64,000 bases of DNA from Lachnospiraceae bacterium (GTDB lineage Bacteria > Bacillota > Clostridia > Lachnospirales > Lachnospiraceae). The position numbers and the translations under genes were made by a program. Below, in pieces: positions 8,145-16,648 of this stretch. Position 1 is the stretch's first letter; the number at the start of each line of letters is the position of its first letter. The stretch covers positions 124,001-188,000 of the forward strand of contig JAFZNO010000013.1 of the NCBI GenBank assembly GCA_017552985.1, given 5' to 3'. The notes under the pieces were generated by a model. That model was given only the letters and a program-made list of their open reading frames with translations, was not told the DNA's origin and made no database searches.

Positions 8145-9146
8145 ATGTCAAAAGCATTATTTTTAGTCATTATTTTAATGATCCTGGCAGCAATCATTAT
8201 CATTGTCAGCTTTCTTGCATACAACAAAAGATTGAACCGGATCGCAAGCGGCGAGATCAGGGATACCCACAGCAACATCCCGGAGCCCGGAACGACGGCA
8301 GGCATTACTTACAAGACCGTACTGATTTGTCTTACGATCTTTACGTTACTTAGCGTCAGCACGCTAACCGGCATCGTCCGCTCCATGAACAACACCATAG
8401 ACAACATGAAATCATCGCAACATGACATGAACATGAACATTCTGGAGCTTCAGCGCCAGATCGAGCAAAGTAACTCGCTGTTGTCCGACATTTCTTGGGA
8501 GATCACCGGGCAAGATGCAGAAAAGAAAACCGTAGACCTGAAATTCACCATTTCCTTAAAGCAATTCTCCGAGAACACCACCGTTACGCTTGGCTTAAAG
8601 GACAAGGAATTCCCTCTCACCAAGACGACGCTTGGAAATTACGTTGGACAAATTACCACAAGTCTCTTTGAGGACTATGAGCAGTTGAAGGTCTGCATCA
8701 CCGAGAATGGCGTTACCAAAGTTGAGTCCGCAAATTTTGACCGTTATCTGTTCTGGGATACGCTTCCCATGCCCAGTATTGAATGCAACTTTACGTCAAA
8801 GGATTCCATGGGAAAGATTAAGTGCAACGGATGGTATCGTTTAGTCTTTAACGCACCGGAAAAGATCAAAAAGGTCACCGTTACCTATCTTGCAGACGGT
8901 AAGGAACTGAAATCCTTTGACGCCACGAAGGAAGCAAAGGACAACACGCAGATCGATCTGGAAAAGGATCTCACGATAGAAAAGAATCTCGCCCTTCTCA
9001 TCGAGATCCAAACCGAGGACGGTTACAAGATCTGCCAAAAGACTGTTGTCATTTATAATGCATCACCCGATTCCGTCGACGAGGATTACGAGAGAATCTA
9101 TGATTCTGCCGGCAATCTCGTATGGGAAAATGAAAAATATAAATAG
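8145..9146 (+). CDS. Membrane-anchored extracytoplasmic protein, unknown
   Basis: 333 residues. Two hydrophobic segments (residues 4-26 and ~58-80) flank a short loop with KRLNRIASGEIRD. A predicted coiled region follows (IVRSMNNTIDNMKSSQHDMNMNILELQRQIEQS, given here only as residues ~79-112). The remaining ~215 residues are beta-rich, with strand-turn patterns such as TVTLGLKDKEF and KKVTVTYLADGKEL that look Ig-like. I recognise no family. AGGAGG precedes the ATG. It follows the LytTR gene and may be cotranscribed with it. Confidence 0.65.
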   Translation: MSKALFLVIILMILAAIIIIVSFLAYNKRLNRIASGEIRDTHSNIPEPGTTAGITYKTVLICLTIFTLLSVSTLTGIVRSMNNTIDNMKSSQHDMNMNILELQRQIEQSNSLLSDISWEITGQDAEKKTVDLKFTISLKQFSENTTVTLGLKDKEFPLTKTTLGNYVGQITTSLFEDYEQLKVCITENGVTKVESANFDRYLFWDTLPMPSIECNFTSKDSMGKIKCNGWYRLVFNAPEKIKKVTVTYLADGKELKSFDATKEAKDNTQIDLEKDLTIEKNLALLIEIQTEDGYKICQKTVVIYNASPDSVDEDYERIYDSAGNLVWENEKYK

Positions 9147-9148
9147 CT

Positions 9149-9208
9149 TTGACCAAAGTGACAACTTATGGTACAATGTGCCGGGACTCTGTTCCCGGCA
9201 TATTTATT
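9149..9208 (+). promoter_or_regulatory. Strong promoter and hairpin before the ABC-F gene
   Basis: TTGACC (9149-9154), 17 bp, TACAAT (9172-9177) is a near-consensus sigma-A promoter. Immediately after the -10 an 8-bp perfect stem (TGCCGGGA / TCCCGGCA, 9179-9200) is followed by tatttattta. Because it falls at the start of the transcript it may be a leader hairpin; it could also end transcription from the preceding gene. Confidence 0.7.
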
Positions 9209-9222
9209 TACGGAGAGTATTT

Positions 9223-10776
9223 ATGAGCATCTTAAACGTAGAACACTTGACTCACGGTTTTGGCGACCGTGCGATTTTTAACGACGTATCCTTCCGCCTC
9301 TTAAAGGGCGAGCACGTGGGCCTGATCGGCGCCAACGGAGAAGGAAAATCCACCTTCATGAACGTGATCACCGGGACCTTGCAGCCCGACGAGGGAAAGA
9401 TTGAATGGGCGAAGAACGTGCGCGCCGGTTACCTTGACCAGCATACGGTCTTGACCGCAGGGCAGACCGTTCGCGACGTCCTCTCCTCCGCCTTCGATTT
9501 TCTATATGACATGGAAGCGCAGATGAATGAGATCTGTGAGAAGATGGGGGATGCCACGCCGGAGGAATTGGAAAAATATATGGAGGATCTTGGCACCATC
9601 CAGGATCTCCTCGACGCCCACGACTTTTACGTCATCGACGCGAAGGTCGAGGAAGTCGCACGCGCCCTCGGCCTTACGGACATTGGCTTAGACCGCGACG
9701 TAACGGAGCTTTCGGGCGGTCAGAGAACGAAGGTCCTGCTGGGCAAGCTTCTTCTGGAAAAGCCTGACATCCTGCTTCTCGACGAGCCCACAAACTATCT
9801 GGACGCAGAACATATCACGTGGCTCACCCGCTACCTACAGGAATATGAGAATGCCTTTATCCTCATCAGCCATGACATTCCATTCCTTAACAGCGTCGTG
9901 AACCTGATCTATCACGTGGAAGGCCAGACGCTCACCCGCTACGTGGGCGATTATGATAAATTCCAGGAAGTTTACGCTATGAAGAAGGCCCAGCTGGAAG
10001 CCGCATACAACCGCCAGCAAAAAGAGATCGCGGACCTGAAGGATTTCGTGGCAAGAAACAAGGCCCGCGTCAGCACGAGAAACATGGCAATGTCCCGTCA
10101 GAAGAAATTGGATAAGATGGACGTGATCGAACTGGCGGCAGATAAGCCCAAGCCGGAATTTCATTTTCAGGAGGCAAGGACGCCGGGGCGCGTTATCTTC
10201 GAAACGAAAGATCTCGTGATCGGTTATGACGATCCGCTATCCAGCCCCTTAAACCTCGTGGTGGAGCGCGGCAACAAGATCGTTCTCACCGGTGCCAACG
10301 GCATCGGCAAGACAACGCTCTTAAAAAGTCTCCTCGGTCTGATCCCACCCCTTTCCGGCAGCGTGGAGCAGGGCGATTATCTGGAGATTGGGTATTTCGA
10401 GCAGGAAATGAGCGGAAGCGGCTTCAAGAGTTGCTTAGAGGAGCTCTGGGATGAATTCCCGGGCATGTCCCAGTATGAGGTGCGTTCTGCCCTCGCAAAG
10501 TGCGGCCTGACGACCAAGCACATTGAGAGCAAAGTAAAGGTTCTCTCCGGCGGAGAACAGGCGAAGGTCCGCCTGTGCAAGCTCATCAACCGCCCCAGCA
10601 ATCTCCTTCTTTTGGACGAGCCGACGAACCACTTGGACGTGGATGCCAAGGCAGAGCTTCGCCGTGCGCTTGAGGAATACAAGGGCAGCATCCTCATGGT
10701 ATGTCATGAGCCTGAATTCTATGACGGCCTGGCTACGGCAGTCTGGGATTGCACAAAATGGACCACGAGAATATAA
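9223..10776 (+). CDS. ABC-F family ATPase
   Basis: 517 residues from the ATG with GGAG upstream. Two ABC domains and no membrane segments: Walker A GANGEGKST (36-44) and GANGIGKTT in the second half, signatures LSGGQ and LSGGEQ, Walker B ILLLDEPTN and LLLLDEPTN. The interdomain linker (~235-320) is basic and helical (KKAQLEAAYNRQQKEIADLK), as in ribosome-binding ABC-F factors. The second H-loop is CHEPEFY instead of the usual SHDRxF. ABC-F proteins act on the ribosome to relieve stalling or protect against antibiotics; which one applies cannot be told from sequence. Confidence 0.92.
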   Translation: MSILNVEHLTHGFGDRAIFNDVSFRLLKGEHVGLIGANGEGKSTFMNVITGTLQPDEGKIEWAKNVRAGYLDQHTVLTAGQTVRDVLSSAFDFLYDMEAQMNEICEKMGDATPEELEKYMEDLGTIQDLLDAHDFYVIDAKVEEVARALGLTDIGLDRDVTELSGGQRTKVLLGKLLLEKPDILLLDEPTNYLDAEHITWLTRYLQEYENAFILISHDIPFLNSVVNLIYHVEGQTLTRYVGDYDKFQEVYAMKKAQLEAAYNRQQKEIADLKDFVARNKARVSTRNMAMSRQKKLDKMDVIELAADKPKPEFHFQEARTPGRVIFETKDLVIGYDDPLSSPLNLVVERGNKIVLTGANGIGKTTLLKSLLGLIPPLSGSVEQGDYLEIGYFEQEMSGSGFKSCLEELWDEFPGMSQYEVRSALAKCGLTTKHIESKVKVLSGGEQAKVRLCKLINRPSNLLLLDEPTNHLDVDAKAELRRALEEYKGSILMVCHEPEFYDGLATAVWDCTKWTTRI

Positions 10777-10931
10777 CGACAGACTCGAAATTAGAAATTA
10801 CTGGAAATTGATTTCTTTTTAGCAGAAGCAGTTGAAAATCGAAACGATTTTAGGTATAGTAAAGGGTAGAACAATTTTCAAAAAAAGGAAGCATTCTTCC
10901 TAAAAGAGATAAAAGAAAGAGGAACTTACGC

Positions 10932-12194
10932 ATGAGAAAAAAATGGAAACTTGTTGTAGCAGGCATACTGCTGGGCACCATGCTCACCGCCTGCACGGAC
11001 GCATCTGACGTCCCGGCCACCGGCGGTGCCATAAGCGGCGAACCAATCGTCATTGATGAGCCCACGATTACGCCTCCTCCGTCGAGTGAGGACGCGAACC
11101 CTTCCACGGAATCTTCCGAGGCAGAGACCAAACCGCAAAAGACCACTCCTCCCGATAAGGAAAACTGTTATCGAAGCGAGTTGACGGGCGAGTGGATCAG
11201 CAAGGACCTCAAGGATCAGCGTCCCGTAGCCATCATGGTTGACAACGAGATACTGACCTATCCCCACTACGGCATCAACCAAGCTGACGTGGTATATGAA
11301 ATGATGAACTCCACCGCAAACGGACGGATCACCCGTTTCATGTGCATCGTAAAGGATTACGCTCAGATCGAACGCTTTGGCGGCGTTCGTTCCATACGTC
11401 CCACCAACTTCCTTGTTGGATTCCCTTACGAAGCAATCTTCTGTCACGACGGCGGTCCGTTCTACATCAACGACTACGTGGCAAAGAAATACTGTGCACA
11501 CTTCAGCGGCATTTTTGCAAGATTTACCAGACCGACCTCCGAGCGTCCTTCCTGGGCGTCCTCTTATGCGGGAAGAACCTATGCTTCCGAGTTTACGGAG
11601 TTCGTCACCTACGAGAATTATAAGAATCCCAATACTGGCAAGAGCTACACTGGTCTGAAGAGTGCCCTTGAGAAAGCAAAGTTTAGCAAGGAATACTCTT
11701 CTTCCTACAAGGGAACGGGCTTCAATTTCCTGGAAGACAAAGAGACGGATCTCTCCGACGTAAGCGGCGTAAAATCTGCATCTGAGATCAGCCTTCCCTT
11801 CTCCCACACCTCTACCGCACTGAAGTACAACAAGACCACCAAGACCTATGATCTTTACGAGTATGGCAACGCTCATACCGATGCGGCAGACAATGACAAC
11901 GTTACGACCTTCAAGAACGTGCTGATCCTGAACTGCTCTTTCTCACAGCTTGACGAGCACGGTTACATGATCTACAACTATTACAACTACTACGGTACCA
12001 ACAAGAAAAAAGCTGACGGTTATTACCTGACCAACGGCAACGTGATCCCCATCAAGTGGACGAAGTCCAACGACGATTCCGATCCCGCCCATTACTATGA
12101 CGCAAAGACGGGCGAAGAGCTTGTGATGAACGTGGGCAAGATCTACGTCAGCCTGATACCCTCCGATTCCTGGAGCAAGGTAACAATTAAATAA
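10932..12194 (+). CDS. DUF3048-family lipoprotein (YerB-like)
   Basis: 420 residues. Signal peptide with lipobox LTAC (C21), then a Thr/Ser/Pro/Glu-rich linker to ~80. The DUF3048 region follows: RPVAIMVDNE, GINQADVVYEMMNSTANGRITRFMC, RFGGVRSIRPTNF, FCHDGGP, and a C-terminal half with KNVLILNCSF and VIPIKWTK. YerB-type proteins are surface lipoproteins of unknown function. Monocistronic, with GAGG before the ATG and a strong terminator after the stop. Confidence 0.88.
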   Translation: MRKKWKLVVAGILLGTMLTACTDASDVPATGGAISGEPIVIDEPTITPPPSSEDANPSTESSEAETKPQKTTPPDKENCYRSELTGEWISKDLKDQRPVAIMVDNEILTYPHYGINQADVVYEMMNSTANGRITRFMCIVKDYAQIERFGGVRSIRPTNFLVGFPYEAIFCHDGGPFYINDYVAKKYCAHFSGIFARFTRPTSERPSWASSYAGRTYASEFTEFVTYENYKNPNTGKSYTGLKSALEKAKFSKEYSSSYKGTGFNFLEDKETDLSDVSGVKSASEISLPFSHTSTALKYNKTTKTYDLYEYGNAHTDAADNDNVTTFKNVLILNCSFSQLDEHGYMIYNYYNYYGTNKKKADGYYLTNGNVIPIKWTKSNDDSDPAHYYDAKTGEELVMNVGKIYVSLIPSDSWSKVTIK

Positions 12195-12202
12195 ATGCAT
12201 AA

Positions 12203-12238
12203 AAAACTGGTCACGCCTTACGCATGACCAGTTTTTTG
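12203..12238. terminator. Bidirectional terminator between convergent genes
   Basis: The stem aaaactggtca / tgaccagtttt encloses an 11-nt loop. A and T runs lie on both sides, so it can serve the DUF3048 gene (plus) and the DUF4173 gene (minus). Confidence 0.88.
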
Positions 12239-12248
12239 TTTGTCTCTT

Positions 12249-13880
12249 TTATTTTCCTGCCTCTTGAATGGCGAGGTAACGGGAGATGTTAAAGTTCCGG
12301 ATTCCCCGTTCAATAGAGTCTCTCCGGATTTCATCCATGTAATTTATCCACAGATTCGTGGAGGATTCCTTTGGTTTCCAATTGCTCCTGTCCAGCTTCC
12401 AATTCGACTTTCCAAAATTCCCACCCTTGTATTTCTCTGCGCCTGCCGTGATCCGGGAAAGATCATATCCCTTTTCCCGAAGGTACGGAAGGATCACTGG
12501 GGCTGCATCCGCGGAAAGCTCGCTCAAATAGCGCACGTCGACAGGATCTTTTACGGAGTATTCCAAATTGTACTTTGCAATAATATAATCCGGATGAGAA
12601 AATGCAAGTCCTATATAGAATACCGTCACCACCACCATCCCGTACCGGAATAGGGGGAAATCCTGCTTAAATATCTGGATCACGACGCCCAGGAACAGCA
12701 GGGACAACACGGCCAGCCCCCAAAGAACAAGGATTCTCAGGAAGGTCAGGTCATAGGTTGATACGTAAAGGATCATGCGCATGGCACTGGATGCGATCAT
12801 GATAAACGTACACAGGGACATGACCGTCAACACGCCCTTTAATACTTTACTCTCACGGAAGAATGCCATGCAAAACAGCACGATCACCAGATTTGCGATG
12901 GATACCGCAAGCAGCTGGAAAAAGCCTTCCCTGGCATACTTCGCGTAAGTATATCCTCCCGGAAGCTTCATTTGGCCAAGGAACAATCCAAAGATCTGTA
13001 TGGCACTAAAGACCAGATACATCAGGGACAGCATGGAGGTTACCGTGATCGCCAAAACCGGCTCGCCCGTGCGGTGATCCCGTACTTCCTCGCGGATTTT
13101 TTTCCGGCAAAGTCTTGCCACCAGCATATAGGTTGCAAAATAGCAGAGCACCACGCGGAAAACCACGCCGAACACGTTGCCAAGATTGATAAACCCAAGT
13201 ACCGCATCCGTGATCTGACGGAACAGCACGTCCGCACTGCTAAGAAGCGCCGCCATGATCAGAAAGAGAGGAAGGGCAAGCAGTAATCCCAAAAAAACGT
13301 AGATCACGCGTCTGGTTCCCTGGGATTGTTCTTTTTTGGCGAAGCCCGCCATATCCTGAATGGGCCGGATCAATTCCTCCAGGGACGACAGCAAGACTTC
13401 CGGGATCGTCGCCGCAAATTTACCGAATCCCCATTTCGCCGTATCACAAAACTGCGAGATCAAAAAACTGATCATCAAGAGGAAAATCCCTATTTTATTA
13501 AACGTAATGATTCTTTGGTCATCAGTGCAAAAGGTCGCTATGGCAAGCAGCATCACGCTCACCCCGTAAAAGGCACTGCCGCTCTTTAAGGTAAGCTCTA
13601 GTTTTTTCAAAGAGTAATAAAAATACAAGAGGCTGCTTGCGACGAAAAAAGGGAAGGTGATCCCCGATTCGTTCTTATACATGCAAAATGCATAAAATAG
13701 TGCGTAGGCCGCCGTTGCGGGGCCAAAGAACTGATAATTCTCCTTTAATTTTTTCGTCTCCTCGGTATCCTTAGCACCCGGAATCACCGTCAGGGGAGGC
13801 GTCCCCATTGGAGCTCCGGCAGGTACACCCTTATTGTCATTCGGCATTGGTTCCCCGCCGCTTACTAACTGTTCATCCAT
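12249..13880 (-). CDS. DUF4173 polytopic membrane protein
   Basis: 543 residues. A hydrophilic N-terminus (~1-48) is followed by about ten or more membrane segments between ~50 and ~425, and a soluble C-terminal tail of ~110 residues that ends in charged helices. The segment pattern, with FLLMISFLISQFCDTAKWGF and LFLIMAALLSSADVLF, fits DUF4173 (DUF4153-related). Function unknown. ATG after GGAGGAAAG. It lies downstream of the HTH gene on the same strand, so cotranscription is possible. Confidence 0.75.
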   Translation of the reverse strand: MDEQLVSGGEPMPNDNKGVPAGAPMGTPPLTVIPGAKDTEETKKLKENYQFFGPATAAYALFYAFCMYKNESGITFPFFVASSLLYFYYSLKKLELTLKSGSAFYGVSVMLLAIATFCTDDQRIITFNKIGIFLLMISFLISQFCDTAKWGFGKFAATIPEVLLSSLEELIRPIQDMAGFAKKEQSQGTRRVIYVFLGLLLALPLFLIMAALLSSADVLFRQITDAVLGFINLGNVFGVVFRVVLCYFATYMLVARLCRKKIREEVRDHRTGEPVLAITVTSMLSLMYLVFSAIQIFGLFLGQMKLPGGYTYAKYAREGFFQLLAVSIANLVIVLFCMAFFRESKVLKGVLTVMSLCTFIMIASSAMRMILYVSTYDLTFLRILVLWGLAVLSLLFLGVVIQIFKQDFPLFRYGMVVVTVFYIGLAFSHPDYIIAKYNLEYSVKDPVDVRYLSELSADAAPVILPYLREKGYDLSRITAGAEKYKGGNFGKSNWKLDRSNWKPKESSTNLWINYMDEIRRDSIERGIRNFNISRYLAIQEAGK

Positions 13881-13958
13881 AGTCCTTTCCTCCTTGCCAT
13901 ATGGTCATGGCATGATCCGCAATCCGCGTGCTTTCCGTACGCGCGGACTGCCGCATGA

Positions 13959-14219
13959 TTAAGCTTGCTTCTCGTCTTTTGGCTCATACGCCAATAGATC
14001 ACCAGGCTGACAGTTTAGCGCATCGCAGAGCTTTGCAAGCGTTGAAACCTTGATGGCCTTTGCCTTACCCGTCTTTAAGATCGACATGTTCGCAAGCGTG
14101 ATTCCCACGCGGTTTGCCAGCTCTCCCACGCTCATCTTCCTCTTTGCCAGCATCACGTCTATGTTAAATACAATATTTCCGTTCAATTCATTTAATTCTT
14201 CTCTCAATTCTTCTTCCAC
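13959..14219 (-). CDS. Small XRE/YozG-type helix-turn-helix regulator
   Basis: 86 residues. HTH at ~28-75: MSVGELANRVGITLANMSILKTGKAKAIKVSTLAKLC spans recognition and dimer helices (reported here as residues ~29-65), ending QPGDLLAYEP. The start is GTG after AGGGAG at suitable spacing. YozG-type regulators are typically encoded beside DUF2975 membrane proteins, as here. The pair probably controls its own expression. Confidence 0.88.
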   Translation of the reverse strand: MEEELREELNELNGNIVFNIDVMLAKRKMSVGELANRVGITLANMSILKTGKAKAIKVSTLAKLCDALNCQPGDLLAYEPKDEKQA

Positions 14220-14291
14220 GGCGTTCTCCCTTCTTCACGCAGATTTCTACGCAATCTCAACAAGTAATGATTTATTGCAAGTTACGGTCAG

Positions 14292-14771
14292 TTAAATTGT
14301 CAGGTCGCTTTGCTCCTGCAAAACAGCTGCCTTGCGCACCAGGTGAGAAAGACAGGCCGCTGCCACCGTGATCGCAATGCCTGCAAAAACAACGATCATG
14401 GAAGCAAAAAGAATACCGGGATGATTCATGTTACATATGAGCATAATGACGTTGCCAAGGAAGAATACGGCGCTGTCTCCCGCTGCCATCCATGCCACCC
14501 ATTTCAACAGATTCGCATTCTCGAAGGAAAAGGATTTATCTTTTCCAATGTTGACCGCGATCTTCCATCCAAATACCAGAACGCAGAAACAGGGAATGGA
14601 GCAGATCCACAAAAAGATCAGCCAAGGCCAATACGCATGAGAAAATTCCGGGTACATGTTCGTGAAGATCTGCCCGCATGCCGGAAATACGTAGAAGCAA
14701 ATGAATAAGCCAAAGATTCCCGTGCCGATGATGATAATTTTTACTAGATTTGCAAAAGTTTTCTGTTCCAT
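14292..14771 (-). CDS. DUF2975 membrane protein
   Basis: 159 residues with four membrane segments (about 8-30, 45-70, 90-112, 118-142) and the DUF2975 pattern FSFENANLLKWVAW. ATG after AGGAGG. Stands between the DUF6688-like gene (9 bp upstream) and the HTH regulator gene (72 bp downstream). It may act as membrane partner of that regulator. Confidence 0.82.
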   Translation of the reverse strand: MEQKTFANLVKIIIIGTGIFGLFICFYVFPACGQIFTNMYPEFSHAYWPWLIFLWICSIPCFCVLVFGWKIAVNIGKDKSFSFENANLLKWVAWMAAGDSAVFFLGNVIMLICNMNHPGILFASMIVVFAGIAITVAAACLSHLVRKAAVLQEQSDLTI

Positions 14772-14780
14772 AACTACCTC

Positions 14781-15917
14781 CTAATTCATTGCTTTTTTCT
14801 TTTTGAAATCCTGCCAGAATTCCCGATATCCCGGCATATATTGTATTGCGATCAAATCCTCCGGATTGGGCTGCGTCAAATAGAGGACGATCAAAAACAT
14901 CCACTCTAAGGGTTTCATCAGTATGTACGTCACGTCGCAGGCACCCTCAGTTCGAATCATCTTTGCGATTGGAAATCCATAGTGATCGTAAAAGTTCCTC
15001 ACCGCTTTATGAAGTCGGGGCGTTTTCTCCTCTAGTACAATCTCAAACGCGTTTGCAATCTCTAACTGTCGGTTGACAATGACTCGGCACCCTCGTCTTT
15101 CTCCCATGCGGAGTGGTTTCACCACTCGCTTGTGTCCTCCGGCCGCCACGGTACACAAATAGTGTCCGTCGCTCGGTGCAATTATGTTTGGAGGCCCAAC
15201 TCTCGTGGACAAGTTCCAGTCTGCCGTCTCGGTCCATGTCTTAATAATCGCATCCGGTTGCTGTCCCCGCAGAATGGAGATCCCAAGCACAATTCCCAAA
15301 ATGGGTAAAGAAAAAACCAGCGCAAATAATGGCCAATACTTTGATTTTGACAGAACCCTTTGGTACCATTTTTGTTGCTCATCCGGTTCCTTAAGTTCCA
15401 TGTATTTCTGATACTCCAAGATTTTCTCTCGAATCAGTGAGCAGGCTATAACCACCAAGTTGAGCGGCAATATCATCCAGGTAAACCCTATTTCGCCTTG
15501 ATCAATGCTGATGCCGAATCCAGGCATCACTTGCGCACAAAACACAAGGCAGGCAGCCATTGCAGGATAAAGTGCCGCCATCGCAAGCACCGTTATCAGC
15601 GGTGGCATTTCCCCAGGGTGACTTCGCAAGAGTAACAGGAAACCACAAAACCCCGTAAAAAGAATCCAACCGTATACGTTTCGGTATTCCGTACATGCCA
15701 GTTGATGAACCTGGGAATTGTATAATTGTACCGTCCAATGCGCGTCCTTCACAAAGATAAACTGCACGAGTTGATAAAAGAAAACGTTAAACAACATGCC
15801 TGTAATCACCGTGAGCTCCCAAAAGAGCTTTTTTCTTTCCACGTCAGGCTTAAACAGGCCAACCACGTTTCTTATGCTAAACCAAAAAGCGATTCCATAA
15901 CATACTAAAATTGGCAT
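14781..15917 (-). CDS. Polytopic membrane protein resembling DUF6688
   Basis: 378 residues from the ATG at 15917. This start is preferred because AAGGAG lies 7 bp before it; an ATG two codons earlier overlaps that site too closely. There are six or seven membrane segments to ~235. A conserved-looking soluble domain follows (DGHYLCTVAAGGHKRVVKP, NRQLEIANAFEIVLEE, HKAVRNFYDHYGFP), then a final membrane segment and EDLIAIQY. The family assignment rests on my memory of this C-terminal block. Function unknown. Confidence 0.6.
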   Translation of the reverse strand: MPILVCYGIAFWFSIRNVVGLFKPDVERKKLFWELTVITGMLFNVFFYQLVQFIFVKDAHWTVQLYNSQVHQLACTEYRNVYGWILFTGFCGFLLLLRSHPGEMPPLITVLAMAALYPAMAACLVFCAQVMPGFGISIDQGEIGFTWMILPLNLVVIACSLIREKILEYQKYMELKEPDEQQKWYQRVLSKSKYWPLFALVFSLPILGIVLGISILRGQQPDAIIKTWTETADWNLSTRVGPPNIIAPSDGHYLCTVAAGGHKRVVKPLRMGERRGCRVIVNRQLEIANAFEIVLEEKTPRLHKAVRNFYDHYGFPIAKMIRTEGACDVTYILMKPLEWMFLIVLYLTQPNPEDLIAIQYMPGYREFWQDFKKKKAMN

Positions 15918-16137
15918 CCGCATTCTCCTTACTTGGCGTACCGCTTGATACTTCACCGGTGATAAAGTGGTATTTACCCCTTCGAACATACAATATCATG
16001 CTTCGTTTCGAATGTCAATATAATTTTATCGTATTTCGATAATTTATTTTCGTGAATTTTGTTTAGTCATCAACTGCGTGCGCGTGCGCCATGCAGGCAA
16101 GATCCTCACAAAAGTAAATTGCAATTTGAAAAGCGCA

Positions 16138-16166
16138 CAAAAAAGCGGGTGATTTTCATCACCCGC
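16138..16166 (-). terminator. Terminator of the DUF3846 gene
   Basis: Minus strand: perfect 9-bp stem GCGGGTGAT / ATCACCCGC with a 4-nt loop, followed by TTTTTT. The rest of 15918-16213 is AT-rich and shows no gene. Confidence 0.88.
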
Positions 16167-16213
16167 ATAAAGCCTTTCTATTATTGTGTCATCAGACACG
16201 TCCCCGTGACACG

Positions 16214-16531
16214 TTATCTGGACAATTGTTTCATGTAGAGTTTGATCTGCTGGTCATTGAGCGGAAGCAGGGAGCCATCCACGTCCAAGCTGGCCACAAA
16301 GAAATTACCGTAAATAGACACACTCTTAAAAAGCCCGCCGACATTCCTGTTATACTCCAGGCCGGTACTGTCGCTCGCATAATTCTCGTTTACAACCACG
16401 CCTACGTTTCTGTCCTTGAAGGGCCTTAGCAGCAAACGATTGTCACCCATAACCGTTCCCAAAAGAGTGGTTTCGACCTCCGCTTCCATCGGAGGTTTTC
16501 CCGGTTCACAAATAATACCACGTACGATCAT
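16214..16531 (-). CDS. DUF3846-type small cytosolic protein
   Basis: 105 residues. The opening IICEPGKPPMEAEVETTL, central NRLLLRPFKDRNVGVVVNE and closing GNFFVASLDVDGSLLPLNDQQI match the DUF3846 layout. In that family the segment GNRAL...GTFFV is usual; here it is EYNRNVGGLFKSV then GNFFV. Often encoded on mobile elements and plasmids, but here alone. ATG after GGGAGG. Function unknown. Confidence 0.65.
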   Translation of the reverse strand: MIVRGIICEPGKPPMEAEVETTLLGTVMGDNRLLLRPFKDRNVGVVVNENYASDSTGLEYNRNVGGLFKSVSIYGNFFVASLDVDGSLLPLNDQQIKLYMKQLSR

Positions 16532-16648
16532 AGAATACCTCCCAAAACTAACTAACTCTTCCCCTCTTTGTTGCTAATTATATAATACTTTACCCTTTTG
16601 TTCAAGTAATTACAGAAAAATTTAATGATTTCCGAAAACTTGTTGAAT